64,000 bases of DNA from Ashinkailepas kermadecensis (GCA_034440615.1 JAOTOM010004753.1:347501-411500), one strand, 5' to 3'. Shown: positions 11,571 to 24,000, counted from the first letter of the stretch. Program-made: numbers and translations. Notes: generated by a model from the letters alone, not told the origin.

Positions 11571-13024
11571 AGCCGTGCACCTGCGGTACGCGGGGCCGTG
11601 TGTGTCGTGTGGCCGCCGGAAGACTGGATATGCCGGATAACTAGCTGGCTGGTTAGACACGGACAAATGTGTTGGAAATGGGGCAGAATTCCCACTACGG
11701 TGTGACATGGAAAAATGAGCATGACATGAAGAAGTCTCCAGATTTCAGTACATTTGCTTTCAAAAATACATATGCCTTTGATGCTATCCTTGCTCAGAGA
11801 TAGGCGGAAAATCGCATTCTTCCTTCTCGTCGATCCTTCAGTGCTACAATTAAACCATTCCTTCCAACAAACTCCACGCACCCAGCCATGCGAATTCATT
11901 CCTCAATTAGGGGACGAACACTTAGATCTTCATCAAAATTCCTGGACCCGCCCTTGGTTCAGTTATATCAGGACCCAGTAGCGTGGTTCCAAACAATATG
12001 TGGTCGTCAGGTGGCCCACAAGAAACATGGTCTTCAACACTGTTGGCTTTCGGTTGGAGGAACACTAGATTAAATGGACTCATGCATTTCTAAACATCTA
12101 TACCTACATAATATACAAAACTCCCGGCTGCCCCTGAGTGGATGAAACTGGAAATTGCACACAAAGCTGGTTTGGTACAATGATGTAAATCAGTGGAACT
12201 GTGTGTAGGCAATCCCACAATTGCAGACGGAAAGCGCAGGATGCAGCGTCCCCAACTGACCAGTGATTTTGATCTTGCAGATGAATGAATATTTGTTGCT
12301 CGGAGCTATAGGCGAGGGTCGGCTGAGGAGTGGCACCCTCCAATGAAGTCATTAGGCGATTTTCTCCAGTGATGAACCATTACCAGCAGAAGTCAGAGGT
12401 CAGCCCGAGCCCTCGGAGTGACCTTTGGCGCCCGCTATGTCCTCGTGTCATCAACCGCCATGAATGGCAAGAACATAAGGATCGTCGTAGTCTTAACCAT
12501 TATGCATTGGGATGCGCACTTCGAATCCCGGTCCTACAGACACCGTAGCTGGCTTGTTTAGCCCAACTGTTATTTAGTTTTCTAAAGATAGAAGTTCCTT
12601 CTCAAAAGTCTGAGAGGGACTGATGAACCGCCTATTCACAAAATCAACAGCAGGCATTTCATCACTCACCAGTTAGGGGCCCAATAAAGCCGAAGCAGCT
12701 GAGGCGCCCAAAAATCCCAACTACACATACGCACACTCGCCTGTTAACTTCAAATTGGTATTTGACAATTAATCTCTGCGAGCTACAGTGGTGAGAAGCG
12801 AGCGTTTGTGATCGCTCGACCGTCCGCTACGTAGCATTACGACACCACACCCCCTCTCACGTTAGGGATATAAAATTTGCACAACTATGCGAAGAGATTA
12901 ACTACTTAACTCCGGCAGTGACCAGTTCGAAGAACAAACCGTCCTTGGTTTGCTTGGAGACCTTGAAAAACTAAGAAAGCAGTCATTGACAGTAACACAG
13001 CCAGAGGGTGGGGGTGTGCAATGT
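11571..13024. other. Intergenic, no gene recognised
   Basis: Mixed-composition sequence with short open frames only and no motif I recognise. Confidence 0.4.
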
Positions 13025-16000
13025 TAGGGTGTGGTGAAAACAGCCAAAGTAAAAATTTTGGGAGGCCTGAAGTTTTTTTCCATGTTTTTGACCTTTGCGA
13101 ACTCAGCCATGGTGTTATTTCCCAAAAAATGAGTAAGTTTAGTTTGGTGTTTTTTAATTTGAAAATTTGATGTTTTTGGTCATCCGCAATGACGCCTCCA
13201 CAGCGGGATCGTGGGTCGACTATCCACCACCGCTTCACTTCTAATTGAGCTAGACCCACCAAACAAAAACGAGCGTGTTGCTCTTCTTGTGAGAAATTCA
13301 GGGATGCCTTATTTCAAGGTCTCAGGTCAACCGGTGACGTCACAGGTCAGGTCAGTTGCTAAAAAGGAACAAATGGTGACCTATGCGGGTTTAGAGTAGC
13401 ATAGCAAAACACCTTATCGTGATAAGTGGCATGAAACAAGACACAAAGAAAGCTAAGAGCATCCCGACTCGCATCGGTGTATTCATCGCAACTATTGATG
13501 AATGACCCAGGTCAGGTCAGGTCATGTTCTGAGACTGGTCGGAGAGATGAGTCTGGAGTCTACCGGCACCAAGCAATAAACACCCGACCAAGATTCAGAT
13601 GTCCCAACAGGCGGCTATCACGAGTTCAACGAAAACCAGACCACACAGCTCTCATCTGGAGGAAGTTGAATAGCGCCATGTAGTCGGCCTTGGTGTTCGG
13701 ATTGCCGAGCTTACGCGCGGCCTCCGCGCAGCGGATCCACCCCTCCCTCCTCTCCTGTCCCACTACCATGAGGCATGACTCGGACACTTTCCTCACTGCG
13801 CGCTCTGTACTCTGTGTGTGACAGTGCCAGCTGGGGGGGGACAGACAGCGGCGTGTCCCGGCAGGCCTCCACCTGCTCGGTGCTGAGGGTGGCCGTGAGG
13901 AGCGGCTCCGACAGGGGCACAGCGTCCCAGTCGATCAGGTCTGCCAGCGACTGCGCCGCGAAGTTCAGTGACGGTGCGCTGAACTTGCGAGGCAGCGAGC
14001 TGCCCGCACTCACCCCCTCCCGGATGTCCTGACAGATGATGCCGACAGCGCGGGCCCGCTCCTCCTTGTCCTCAGAAGCCAGCATGCTGAGCAGCAGCAG
14101 CTCGGGGTGAGCGAAGAAGCTGCCGATGTATGGCCGCACGATCGTCTGGACGGCAGAGGGGCTGTACTGCTCCACTAGCTGGACCTGTAGGAACACCGTT
14201 TGTGCCAGCACAGCACGGACTATAATCGAGAAAACAGGCTTTGTGTCGTTTATATCTGATTCAGTGATAACATTTTCACCGATTTATGATACGTTGACTG
14301 GTACTTAGGTTCCGTCCCAAACCTTACGCATGTGCAAGAAAGGTTCATTTCCCGCTCTATCATGTTCAACACACATATGCATGCAGTTCCTGTAAGTGTA
14401 CAAGCTCTACCTGCTTCAGATGGTTCCTGGCGCCGTCGATGAGCTTCCTGTCCCGCTTGATCCGAAACCATTGTTTCAGATAGATGGCCACAGTGAACTC
14501 GCAGAGGTGCGTCAGGTTCACCAGCTCCTCCCCGGTCTGTCTCCTCCCCGACAGCCCGTGCTGTCTCGTCCACAGGTCGAGGAGCCTTTGGAAGACAGGA
14601 TGGAGGGGTTTTAATAGTGGGAAATAATGCTGGATGCAATGATAAATGGAGAGAATGGTAAGCAAATGGGGAGGGGATGACTGATGGTACATACGAGTAT
14701 GCAGTGTGAGGAGTGTGTCATTTGGCGCAGACGATATGTTTACTCATGTTAGGACTGAGGCTTGGACTGAGGTTACTGGATTAAGTTAAATGTATATATA
14801 TCAAAACAGGGCCTGCTTCCCCACCTGTTTGCTGTCGTGAGCCAGCGTGAATGGTTGACTGGCCCGATGGCCATCCGTTGCAGGCTGGGGGGCACGGAGC
14901 CGGCCTCCAGCGCCTTCAGCATGCTGTAGCTGTAGCGCTGGTCCCAGCTCAGGTCGTCCAGCACCGCCTGAGGCAGCTCCGGCAGGGGCTCGCCGACAGC
15001 CAGCGGCGTGAACTGGTTGTTGTAGGGCAGATCCTGCGTCACGGGCAGCAACTTCCCGATGGGGCCACTGAAGCCGTCACCGGACACCGTTGGTCCATCC
15101 AGCCGCTGTATCAGGTGACCCAGCGGGAGTTCGTTGATGTGGAGCGTGCAAATGCTCCACACCAACCGCCTGCCGAGGAGCCGCTCCAGAATGGTGATGA
15201 CATCGGCGTTGCACCCAGTGTTTAGATTTGTTGAGTCGGCGCCCACCATCTGCAGTGTGTCGCTGATCCCGTAGTTGTTCATGATGTCGACGATGTGGTC
15301 GGCGATGACGCGCGCTGGCCTGACTCCTTCCACCTTCTGTTTCGAGAAGTGGGTGAGGAACCGCCCCTCACTGTCCGTCAATGTGCCCCTGTCGGAGCCG
15401 CTCCTCACGGCCACCCTCAGCACCGAGCAGGTGGAGGCCTGCCGGGACACGCCACTGTCTGTCCCCCCCAGCTGGCACTGTCACACACAGAGTACAGAGC
15501 GCGCAGTGAGGAAAGTGTCCGAGTCATGCCTCATGGTAGTGGGACAGGAGAGGAGGGAGGGGTGGATCCGCTGCGCGGAGGCCGCGCGTAAGCTCGGCAA
15601 CCCGAACACCAAGGCCGACTACATGGCGCTCTTCAACTTCCTCTAGATGAGAGCTGTGTGGTCTGGTTTTTGTTGAACTCGTGATAGCCGCCTGTTGGGA
15701 CATCTGAATCTTGGTCGGGTGTTTATTGCTTGGTGCCGGTAGACTCTAGACTCATCTCTCCGACCAGTCTCAGAACATGACCTGACCTGACCTGGGTCAT
15801 TCATCAATAGTTGCGATGAATACACCGATGCAAGTCGGGATGCTCCTAACTTTCTTTGTGTCTTGTTTCATGCCACTTATCACGATAAGGTGTTTTGCTA
15901 TGCTACCCTAAACCCGCATAGGTCACCATTTTTTCCTTTTTTTTAGCAATTGACCTGACCTGTGACGTCACCGGTTGACCTGAGACCTTGAAATAAGGCA

Positions 16001-16278
16001 TCCCTGAATTTCTCACAAGAAGAGCAACACGCTCGTTTTTGTTTGGTGTGTCTAGCTCAATTAGAAGTGAAGCGGTGGTGGATAGTCGACCCACGATCCC
16101 GCTGTGGAGGCGTCATTGCAGATGACCAAAAACATCAAATTTTCACAGTAAAAAGCACCAAACTAAACTTACTCATTTTTGGGAAATAACACCATGGCTG
16201 AGTTCGCAAAGGTCAAAAACATGGAAAAAACTTCAGGCCTCCCAAATTTTTTACTTTGGCTGTTTTCACCACACCCTA
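13025..16278. mobile_element. Inverted-duplicated DNA transposon (two 896-bp arms around a transposase fragment)
   Basis: Bases 13025-13920 and 15383-16278 are inverted copies of one another, each 896 bp. Both outer ends carry TAGGGTGTGGTGAAAACAGC. The centre (13921-15382) holds a transposase-like gene on the minus strand whose 3' end continues into the left arm. The right arm therefore duplicates the gene's 3' end in reverse and replaces its 5' end. No convincing TSD is seen: TGCAATGT on the left and GTGCATGT slightly displaced on the right resemble each other but are not at symmetric positions. Confidence 0.88.
13711..15382 (-). pseudogene. hAT-like transposase remnant, 5'-truncated, three exons
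   Basis: Three minus-strand exons join in phase. Exon a (15382-14825) has MVGADSTNLNTG with a candidate catalytic Asp, then WSICTLHINELPLGHL, which contains a CxxH motif, and NHSRWLTTANR with an RW motif. Exon b (14585-14411) reads LLDLWTRQHGLSGRR...FRIKRDRKLIDGARN. Exon c (14184-13711) reads VQLVEQYSPSAVQT...LLLLSMLASEDKEERARAV and ends at a stop inside the left arm. The junctions are GTGGGG/CAAAG (phase 2) and GTAGAG/CTACAG (phase 0). D, CxxH and RW in this order resemble the hAT catalytic core (known for the superfamily; assignment here is by motif only). The N-terminus is lost where the inverted arm begins at 15383. Confidence 0.7.
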
Positions 16279-16414
16279 GACTGTGCATGTGGAGAGGAGT
16301 GGGGGGAGGTGGATTGCTCCCCATGGGGACGACTTGCCTTATTTTTCTCACTTTGATCTGCCAGTCATCAGAAATTTCATCTCCTTAAACCTTAGCAAGG
16401 AAGGGAAATACACA

Positions 16415-16421
16415 CACAAAT

Positions 16422-16462
<41 letters not shown>

Positions 16463-16466
16463 CACA
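16415..16466. repeat. (CA)n(TA)n microsatellite
   Basis: ACACAC run followed by about ten TA dinucleotides and a short CACACA tail. Confidence 0.95.
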
Positions 16467-16841
16467 CAAATGCGCGTGTATGTTTATTCTTAACCATCTT
16501 TCGCTTATTTGAAACGGGTGCCACAGCCTTCATTTACACATAGAACAAGTGGATTCAGAGGCACAGACAATGGGGGTGGGGGGGGGGGGGGTGATCCCCC
16601 CCCCCTTAGGAATGTGGTGGCACACACTCAGTTGGTCAATGGTTATGGCACCACGGACGCACGACCCACTCCCGACTGCTCGCCCCGACAGAGCCAGTCG
16701 CGTGAGAGCAAAGCTCTTGTCAACAGCGTGCTTATGCAGGCCGTGTACGGCGAATACAGAGAGACCGTGATCGTACAGTGTATTGATAACAGACAGTGAG
16801 AACTGAGTGTGCACCACCACAAGGAACCCAAAACACACTAG

Positions 16842-16945
16842 ATCGAGAAAGATATTTTCATATTTTAACAACATAAAACTAGAAATTTTATGCACGCGAA
16901 GCGCACCGTTAGCGGTCTCTGTTTCCACATATTTTTTCAGTCGGG
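16842..16945. mobile_element. Dispersed repeat family D fragment
   Basis: Contains AGAAATTTTATGCACGCGAAG, GCGCACC and AGCGGTCTCTGTTTC, shared with 32025-32110. It ends in a loosely conserved TTTTT(C/G)AGTCGG-like stretch. It is non-coding. Confidence 0.6.
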
Positions 16946-18180
16946 CATCCCTTAAGAAAATTATCGCTGCCCCCTGAGTGGTGGATTGCTTGCTCTATAT
17001 ATATACGGAATAATTCATAGCGAGCCACAAAGTGATCAGCCATCTCCTCTCCCGGCAGTCGTTTGATGAAAACGATGACAAATGTTCAACCGGTTACGTT
17101 TTGATATAGCTGAGTAACGGTGATGTATTGGCACTTGTGAATCTCGCACATACAAACGCACACGCAAACACATTGAAAGCGAACTAATGGACAAGCTGAC
17201 ACACACACTGACATCGTAACATTTAGCAATGCTCACGCTTTTGCACAAAGTGAACATCAAGGACAACGGACGGTGCAACGAAGGCACACAGTGATGTGAG
17301 TACCGATCTGTGACACCAATTCGCTCAGTTTTGTGGAGGACAACGGACGCTGTAGCCAATGAACATGGCGACGTCAATACTGATCTGTGACACGACTTTG
17401 CTCAGTTCTGTAGGCCGCGTTGTGCTGGGCTTGAAATGAACTTGAAATAAATATTTGGGAATTCCATGAAAGCTATGGAACCAAACAGTTGTTCGCATGT
17501 TCCGGTCTAAAATAACCATGTAAGACACAAACAAAGAATTTACTGGCATGTCGATTTCAGCTGTCATCTACTTCAATACAGTATCGTCTCGAGGTACCAA
17601 AACTTGGAGAGCACAGCGCACCTACCAACAAAGTGGCATGTAACATAGAACGCGGCCGACGCTTGGCAGTCCATGCATTGACGCCCACCATCGGACTGTG
17701 ATGCAAACTCTTCACCGCGTACACAACGCAACAGGACGCCGTGCGACCTTTGGTACAGAAGAGCGCACCGTGAAATCTCCATGCTAACGATCGTCCGCGT
17801 GTGTAGGTGACGTATCCGAAGAAGCCGGGACGTGGTCGTGGCTCCTCTCGACGGTGTGAATTCGGACTGCCGGTGCGCCCACATAGGAATTATCGGTACC
17901 GATCTTTCAAAACAAAACGGCAAACGTGGGTCCATTTATGCTCAGAGACTCGACTCGAATGAGCGGGAACGTCTCAGAAACAACCACGCGTGCTGGATGC
18001 CCTTTACGGCCTCCGGTGCAGCCGACCGGTCACGTGCTACCAGCCACCCCAACCATCGTGGAGCCACGTGACGCCGCTCCCCGCACCAGCAGTCACGTGG
18101 CGGGCGGTCACGTGACATGGCGACGTCGGGACGCCGACAGTCGGTGACACGGCAGCGCCGGTCGCCGGCCGGTCACGTGA
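16946..18180. other. 3' flank of the cuticle gene, nothing else recognised
   Basis: Lies downstream of the minus-strand cuticle gene at 18181-20006. No further exon or polyadenylation signal can be assigned with confidence. Confidence 0.4.
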
Positions 18181-18324
18181 TCAGCGGCTGAAGTTGACGA
18201 AGCTCTGCGTGCCCGGCGAGCCGCCGCCGCCGCCGCCGCCGCGCCCGTCGCGCTCGTCACGGTCGGGCACCACCGGCAGCGGGTACTGGGTGGGCACCGA
18301 CGTCGGGATGTCGTCGCCCTGGGC
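18181..18324 (-). CDS. Cuticle protein exon 4 (last coding exon)
   Basis: 144 nt including the stop. Acceptor CTCGCCGCAG; begins AQGDDIPTSVPTQYPLPVVP and contains a run of seven Gly codons (GGC)7 before the terminal SPGTQSFVNFSR. It starts in phase 0. Confidence 0.88.
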   Translation of the reverse strand, partial: AQGDDIPTSVPTQYPLPVVPDRDERDGRGGGGGGGSPGTQSFVNFSR

Positions 18325-20006
18325 CTGCGGCGAGAGGCGCACGTGGCGTGATGCCCAGCTGAACGTGCACCGTGCCGCGCCGCTCCTGAGGTGACGCTCT
18401 CCACCACGGAACGGCAGGCTATGGGTTCGAAACTCGGCTGTGTCTTCGAAACGTTCGCCGATTCGTGGACTACTGGCATGGCTTTGGCGCCTTCTACGTA
18501 ATTAACTGCGTCTAAAAAGATGCACCACTGCTTTGTGATGATGCAGTGCAGTGCATTCTCGACTGTGCGCGTGAACTCGACTGTGAAGGTCGAATGCATA
18601 TGCTGGGTGCGGAATACAACGGGACATATGCGTGCCACACTAACACTTGGGGGGGGACATACGATTACACTTTTGCATTGCAACGCTGGGCACTTCCTTT
18701 CTTTATTTGCGAAGGTTTCTGACATATTGTAGCGGGGGTGTCACTTTATATATGCTAGGGGGCACTGGCTCCCTCAATCCTTGATTTGGCCCTCTCGATC
18801 ATCGACTTCCCCGAAACAAACCGAATACAGCCTATGAGTGTACACTAGATACAAATAGTTTTCGGGGCAGCTTTGGCCATCAAAAAGGTCATTACCCCCC
18901 CCAACCAACCAAGTTCATAAAGTGACACCCATGCATTGTAGCTGTAACTTGAACTTAAAATTTGTAGCAAATGACTCGCGTAACAGCAGGGCACTTAACA
19001 CCACCCCACCTGTTTCATCAGCCCAAGTTCTGCATTTTTCACAACCTGTGGACAATGTTTCCTCGTCTCTGGGTCCTCGTCACAGAGAGGAGTCGACAGT
19101 TGTCCTGCGGTGGCGCGATACCTGGAAGCCACCGACGCCGGCCGTGTAGCTGATGGTGCGGGTCAGCCCGTTCGGGTCGACGTACGAGTAGGAGCCGGTC
19201 ACCTCCATGTCGCCGGTGTCCGGCTCCTGGCCAGGCTCGAACACGCCCTCCTCGCTCTGGGTGATGCCGTTCGACGTCGAGTACCTGCCACGGTGCGGTC
19301 ACAGAGGTCAAATGAGGATGTCGCGACCAACCTTCCGCCCGATAGTACCTGCCACGGTGCGGTCACGGGGGTCACAAAATTATAACGGCGCGACCACCAG
19401 ATGGCTCAGATGGTTACAGCGCCGACCTCCATTGGTTCCCCCTGTCCTGACGTCTAGGTATAGTACTTATCATTTGTATGCGGTATGGAAGTGTCCGTAG
19501 TGTGTCCAGCTCATAACTATGCCAACATTTTGGGATTCATTTATAGGTGAAACGATGTGAGTGCTATTTAAGTGCACGGTGGCTAGTGGAAAACGAATCG
19601 AAAGCGGTAAGGTTGGCACAAAATTCGACTATCGTTTTGCGTGCTTCTTTCGACTTCACCACCATTTAATGCTTTACTTTGTGTTACGATTAGCCAGCCA
19701 TGCTTGGGGAAAGTATCCCGGCAGAGCGCATTTGTCACTTTGTCGCTTCCTGAGATGGTACTACCGAGCCGTCGTGAGATCAATCACTGTTCCAAGGTGG
19801 CGTCAAAAGCGTCTCCCTGTAGGAACTGGATCACCACGATACCTGTATGCGTAGTTTCCTGAGCCGTCGTTCTGCTTGTTTTCCTCTTCGATGATGGTGG
19901 CCTGGCCATCTGCGCCGGATATGTAGGAGACGGTGTTGAACTTATCGTACTGCGGCCGGGCGTCCACTGAGAGTGCCGACAGCACCGCCGACACCAGCAC
20001 CAGAAC
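18181..20006 (-). CDS. Rebers-Riddiford cuticle protein gene (exons 2-4 seen; first short exon missing)
   Basis: Three minus-strand exons join in phase to 156 residues plus stop: 20006-19843, 19284-19122 and 18324-18181. Exon 2 starts with a hydrophobic secretion signal (VLVLVSAVLSALSVDA), so a short upstream exon carrying the start Met is expected, as is common in cuticle genes. The mature protein reads EENKQNDGSGNYAYRYSTS, then GITQSEEGVFEPGQEP, then GSYSYVDPNGLTRTISYTAG, VGGFQAQGDDIPT and a C-terminal Gly-rich tail ending FVNFSR. This is the extended RR-1 chitin-binding domain of cuticular proteins. Introns are phase 2 and phase 0. The missing exon 1 would lie upstream, probably beyond the 5.5-kb element at 20179-25663 that sits in intron 1. 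Confidence 0.9.
18735..18930. mobile_element. MITE-like element, family A copy 2 (in cuticle-gene intron 3)
   Basis: Flanked by inverted ends GGGTGTCACTTTAT and ATAAAGTGACACCC. The core TACAAATAGTTTTCGGGGCA is shared with the copy at 30930-31188. It lies between exons 4 and 3 of the cuticle gene. No clear TSD. Confidence 0.8.
19122..19284 (-). CDS. Cuticle protein exon 3 (core of RR-1 domain)
   Basis: 163 nt; enters phase 2 (the G of the split Arg codon) and leaves phase 0 with donor GTATCG. It carries GSYSYVDPNGLTRTISYTAG, the most conserved part of the chitin-binding consensus. Confidence 0.9.
19344..19372. repeat. Duplicate of cuticle exon 3 acceptor region
   Basis: AGTACCTGCCACGGTGCGG (plus strand) repeats the sequence at the exon 3 acceptor (19281-19310), giving a second, decoy copy of the acceptor 60 bp upstream in the intron. 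Confidence 0.8.
19843..20006 (-). CDS. Cuticle protein exon 2 (signal peptide and N-terminal region)
   Basis: 164 nt; acceptor GCGTGCAG, phase 0 in; donor GTATCG, phase 2 out. It encodes the hydrophobic secretion signal and the EENKQNDGSGNYAYR start of the extended RR-1 domain. Confidence 0.85.
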
Positions 20007-20012
20007 CTGCAC

Positions 20013-20178
20013 GCCGGGTCACCAATGTTACTGCTGCCCACCACACACAGATCACCACCATCACCAGGGCCTGTCACACACACACACACACATGTCACCA
20101 TCGTCACCACCGTCACCAGGGCCTGACACACATACACACACATGCCACTATCGTCATCACCGTCACCAGGGTCTGTCA
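20013..20178. repeat. Tandem array next to cuticle exon 2 acceptor (left half, split by element)
   Basis: Units of about 45-55 bp with GTCACCAGGGCCTG(A/T)CACACAC. The unit CAGGGCCTGACACACAGGTCACC resembles the exon 2 acceptor edge CAGAACCTGCACGCCGGGTCACC (plus-strand reading). The same array resumes at 25672 on the far side of the 20179-25663 element. Confidence 0.8.
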
Positions 20179-20299
20179 CCAAGGGCGTCGCCACCGGGGG
20201 GGGGGGGACAGAGGGGGACAGTCGCCCCCCTCCTGCCGTGAGACTGGGGGGGGGCGCCGCCACCCCTGAAATTTGAGGAGGCCCTTATCCGGAAATGCA

Positions 20300-20830
20300 C
20301 AGGAAAAAAGTGAGCAAGGAGGCCGACGAGACATGAGAGGAGGCCTCCAAGACGTGAGAGGAGGCCCCTAATTTGAAGAAGGAGTCACCTTGGAGAGGAT
20401 ATGAGGCCCCAGAAATCAAAAGAGTGCCAACAATTGGCACGGAGGGCCCTAGGAATGCAAAGGAGGCCCCCAGGATTGCAAAGGAGGCCCCCAGGATTGC
20501 AAAGGAGGCCCCCAGGATTGCAAAGGAGGCCTCCAGGATTACAAAGAAGGCCCCCAGGATTGCAAAAGAGGCCCCCATGATTGCAAAGGAGGCCCCCAGG
20601 ATTGCAAAGGAGACCCCAAGGATTGCAAAGGAGGACTCCAGGATTGCAAAGGAGGCCCCCAAGAATTGTAAAGGAGGCCCCATGATTGCAAAGGAGACCC
20701 CCAGGATTGCAAAGGAGGCCTCCAGGATTGCGATGGGGGCCCCCAGGATTGCAAAGAAGGCCCCATGATTGCAAAGGAGGCCCCCATGATTGCAAAGGAG
20801 GCCCCATGATTGAAAAGGAGGCCCCAATAC
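20300..20830. repeat. 21-bp minisatellite (GCAAAGGAGGCCCCCAGGATT)
   Basis: About 25 units, mostly 21 bp with some 18-20 bp variants. A seven-codon unit keeps frames open on both strands (131 and 180 codons), which are not genes. Confidence 0.92.
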
Positions 20831-23800
20831 GGGAAGGGAGACCTCAGAAAATGAGAGGAGGCCCTAAGACGGAAGAGAAAGCCAGTGGATATGAGATGAG
20901 GTTTTGGAGACGCAAAAGCAGTCCCCAAAACGGGTAAGGTTCCACCAAGATAGAAAAGGATGATCCAGAAAAGTGGCAGGAAGCACCTAATTCGGAAGAG
21001 GACGATATAAGATTGGAAATGAGACCCTATGATGAACGAGGAAGCCCCTAAAATAGGAGAGAAGGGCCATTAGATAAGAGGGATGGCTCCCAGGCGAGAA
21101 AGAAGGCTCCAAGACGTGTAAGAAGGTCACCAGGAAATGACAAGGTAACTGAGATAGGAAAGGTTGCTTGTAATTTCGAAGAGGAGGCACCTGAGAGAGA
21201 AGAGGAGTCCACCAGGAGATAAGAGGCCACCCTTAAAATGGGCAAAGGTAGAATCAAAACGCAGAACAGGAGTCCCCCAAGACGTGAGAGGAGGCCCCTA
21301 ATTTGAAAAAGAAAGCCTCTAGAAGAGAAAAGGAGGCCCCTGCCGGACTCGAGAGGAGTCCCTCAAGACGGAGTAGGTCTCCAGGGCCGAATGAGGCCCC
21401 GACGACCGGAAGGAATTTCCATGAAATGAGAGAAGGCCCTAAAGATGGGAGTGGTAGGTAGCAGGTATGGAAAGAGGCGAGGTTTCCAAAATTGAAGATC
21501 CCCTCAAGACGGGTAAGCTTTGCGAGGACAAAGGAAGAGGCCCATGAGGCGTGGCAGGACGCCCCTAATTTGGCAGAGGATGCCTCTGGAACATGAGAGG
21601 AAGTCCCATGCCATGTTAAAGGAGCACCAGGAAGTGGGAGGAGGCCCTCCAAAACGGGAGAGGAGGACCATTGAATATGAGGAGGGTAGGACGCACGAGG
21701 AGACATCCAAAACGGGTAAAGAGGCTCCAGGAAATGAGACGAGACCCCTAAGACGCGAGAGGAAGCCTATAATTTGCCAGAAGCCCCTGAAATGGTAGGA
21801 GTCGTGCCGGGGTACTTGAAAATCACGATATGGGCCCAAAAAGACCCGGCCGGGCCCCCTGAAATTACGCTGAGCCTAGGGGTACCAAAAAGTCACGCCC
21901 GGACCATGAAAATCACGCTAGGGGCACGATAGGTCGTACCGTTCCCCAACAGTATCATTTGGACACAAATGAAGCCGGGGCAACGAAAAACAATCCGGAC
22001 ATGGAAAATCACTCTGGGGCCCCAGCAATAACACCAAAAGCATCCAAAACGTATTGGACCCCCACAAAGTGTCGAGGTCGCTAAAACTCGCGCTAGAGAT
22101 CCAAGCAAATGACGTCGGGACACAAAAGATTACATTGGACTACAAAAGTCGTGTCGCAGCCCTTGAAAATCTCACCAGGGACCAAAAAGGTCGCGCCTGG
22201 ACTCCAAAGGTCGAAAAAGAAGAAGAACCTTGGTTTCTTTTACGACGCATTCAACCGCTAGGTTATATAGGGTCGCCAACCTCTCACGCCGATTGGTCGC
22301 CGGTGGACTCGGTAAATACCGTCGGTTGTGAGATTCGAACCCACAATCTTGCGATCAAGAGTCCGATGCTCTACCAACTGAGCTACCGCGGCCCCGGCCC
22401 CAAAGGTTGCAGCTGCCCCAAAAATCAATTATCAACCGGAATGTCACTCTGCGCCCCCAAAAATCGTGTCAAAGTCCCCCCAAAACCCGTTGGGCACTGG
22501 GAAAAAAACGTGTCAGGGCACCGAAAAAAATCGCACCTGAAGACCGAAGAATCGTACCGGGACCCAAAAATATCACATAAGGACCTTTAAAAAAAGAATT
22601 CGATGTCCAAGATTCACACCGAGACTCGATCGAATCCACCCCAGCACAGGAAAATTAAGAACAGGTCCGAAAAAAATTACCCGGAGGGCTTTTATTCTCC
22701 GAAAGGTGCCATCGGCTAAACAAAAAAAAACTCCTTCGGTGGCCGCAGTGGCATATCAAAGCGGCAAATTCCCCCTCCTTCCTAAGAGGGATATGCTCCC
22801 TAGAATCGAGCCGAGGCCCCCAAAAGTCCCGCTGGGGCCACACAAATTCGCGTCGGTCCATCAGAATTTACGTAGGGGCTCCAAGTAAATACGGCGGGCC
22901 CCAGAAAACTCGCTCCGAGGCCCGAAAATCTGCAACAGGAACCGCCAAGATCGCGTTGGGGCCACAGCTAAGTACAACGCGCCCCGCAAACTCGAACCGG
23001 TCCCACCAAATATCGCGCTCGGACCCACAATTCCCATCGGTAGTACCAAAAACTTGGTCTGGGCATCAAAAATTAACGTCGGGCCTGCCAATAATTGGCG
23101 TCTAGGGCCCCACATAAGCACCGTGTGACCGCCAAAGTCGCATCGGTATCCGACAAATAAAGCCGGAGCCCTCCAAAATAAGGAGGGATTCCAAAAAAAT
23201 GTCCGGATCAGGAAAATGGTTCTGGAGCACCGAACATAACATCAGATGCCTTCACAAATCGCGTACGGCATCGAAAAACATACCGGAGCTCGAATAAAAT
23301 CGAGGTGAGATACAAAAACCTGGCGCCAGGGACTGGAAAAATCAGGCCGGGATTCGGAATTTAAAGCAAATTAAGAAGAGATCCACAAAAATCGTGTTGA
23401 GCCCAGATAACTGGCGTTGGGTCCCCGGAACCACGCGCCTGGGCGCGATAAGTCGCGCTAGGACCAGAAAAATCGCACCGAAGCCCAAAAATCGTACTGG
23501 GGCCTCACAAATGTGCGCCAGAAGCCCCAAATGAACACAGCGGGACCCGAAGAGCACAACGGGGACCGAAAATGCAACTGACCCTCCAAAGCGCAGTCTC
23601 GCAAAAAGCGGCAGGGCCCTAAAACATGCGTTGCAGCCCTAAATAAATATACCCGGAACTCTAAAAAACACACAAAAAAAACACCGGAAGCTCTCAAGGC
23701 ACACAGGGGCCATGCGACCGCACAAGGGCCTGAAAAGAGGCTGGGGCCGCAAAAAGCAACATGGTCCCAAAACGAACAAAAATACCGGGCATTAAGTAAA

Positions 23801-24000
23801 CACATCGAGATCTTTGAAAGCGCCCCGACAACTAAGAAAAATCATCGGTGCACAAAAAAGCGACAAAACCCTAAAACGAGCAGGGGTTTCGAAAATGCGT
23901 TGGGCCTCTAACAAAAATGGATTGGAACCCTAAGACACATCCGTAGACGAAGAAATACGAAACGGGTCCAAATAAGTACACTCAGGCAGAGCCTCGGTTC
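20831..24000. repeat. Degenerate minisatellite tract
   Basis: Up to 21800 the motif is A(G/A)GAGGCCCC(T/A)A(G/A)GACG; from 21800 to 24000 it is a spaced GGGNCCCNNAAAATCGCNC pattern with a period of roughly 22-30 bp. Units are too diverged to count. There is no gene. Confidence 0.65.
22212..22399 (-). mobile_element. tRNA-derived SINE
   Basis: On the minus strand a tRNA-like head begins GGCCGCGGTAGCTCAGTTGG (box A) and has GGGTTCGAATCTC (box B). The D-arm and T-arm fold, but the acceptor strands do not pair (GGCCGCG versus AACCGAC), so it is not a working tRNA. A body of about 100 bp and a TTC-rich tail follow. CCAAAGGT at 22204-22211 and 22400-22407 may be the TSD, although that motif also occurs nearby. 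Confidence 0.75.

Noticed and set aside
22320..22396. Functional tRNA gene
   Set aside because: Box A and box B are present and the loop would read CTT, but the acceptor strands do not pair and a SINE body follows, so it is a SINE head.
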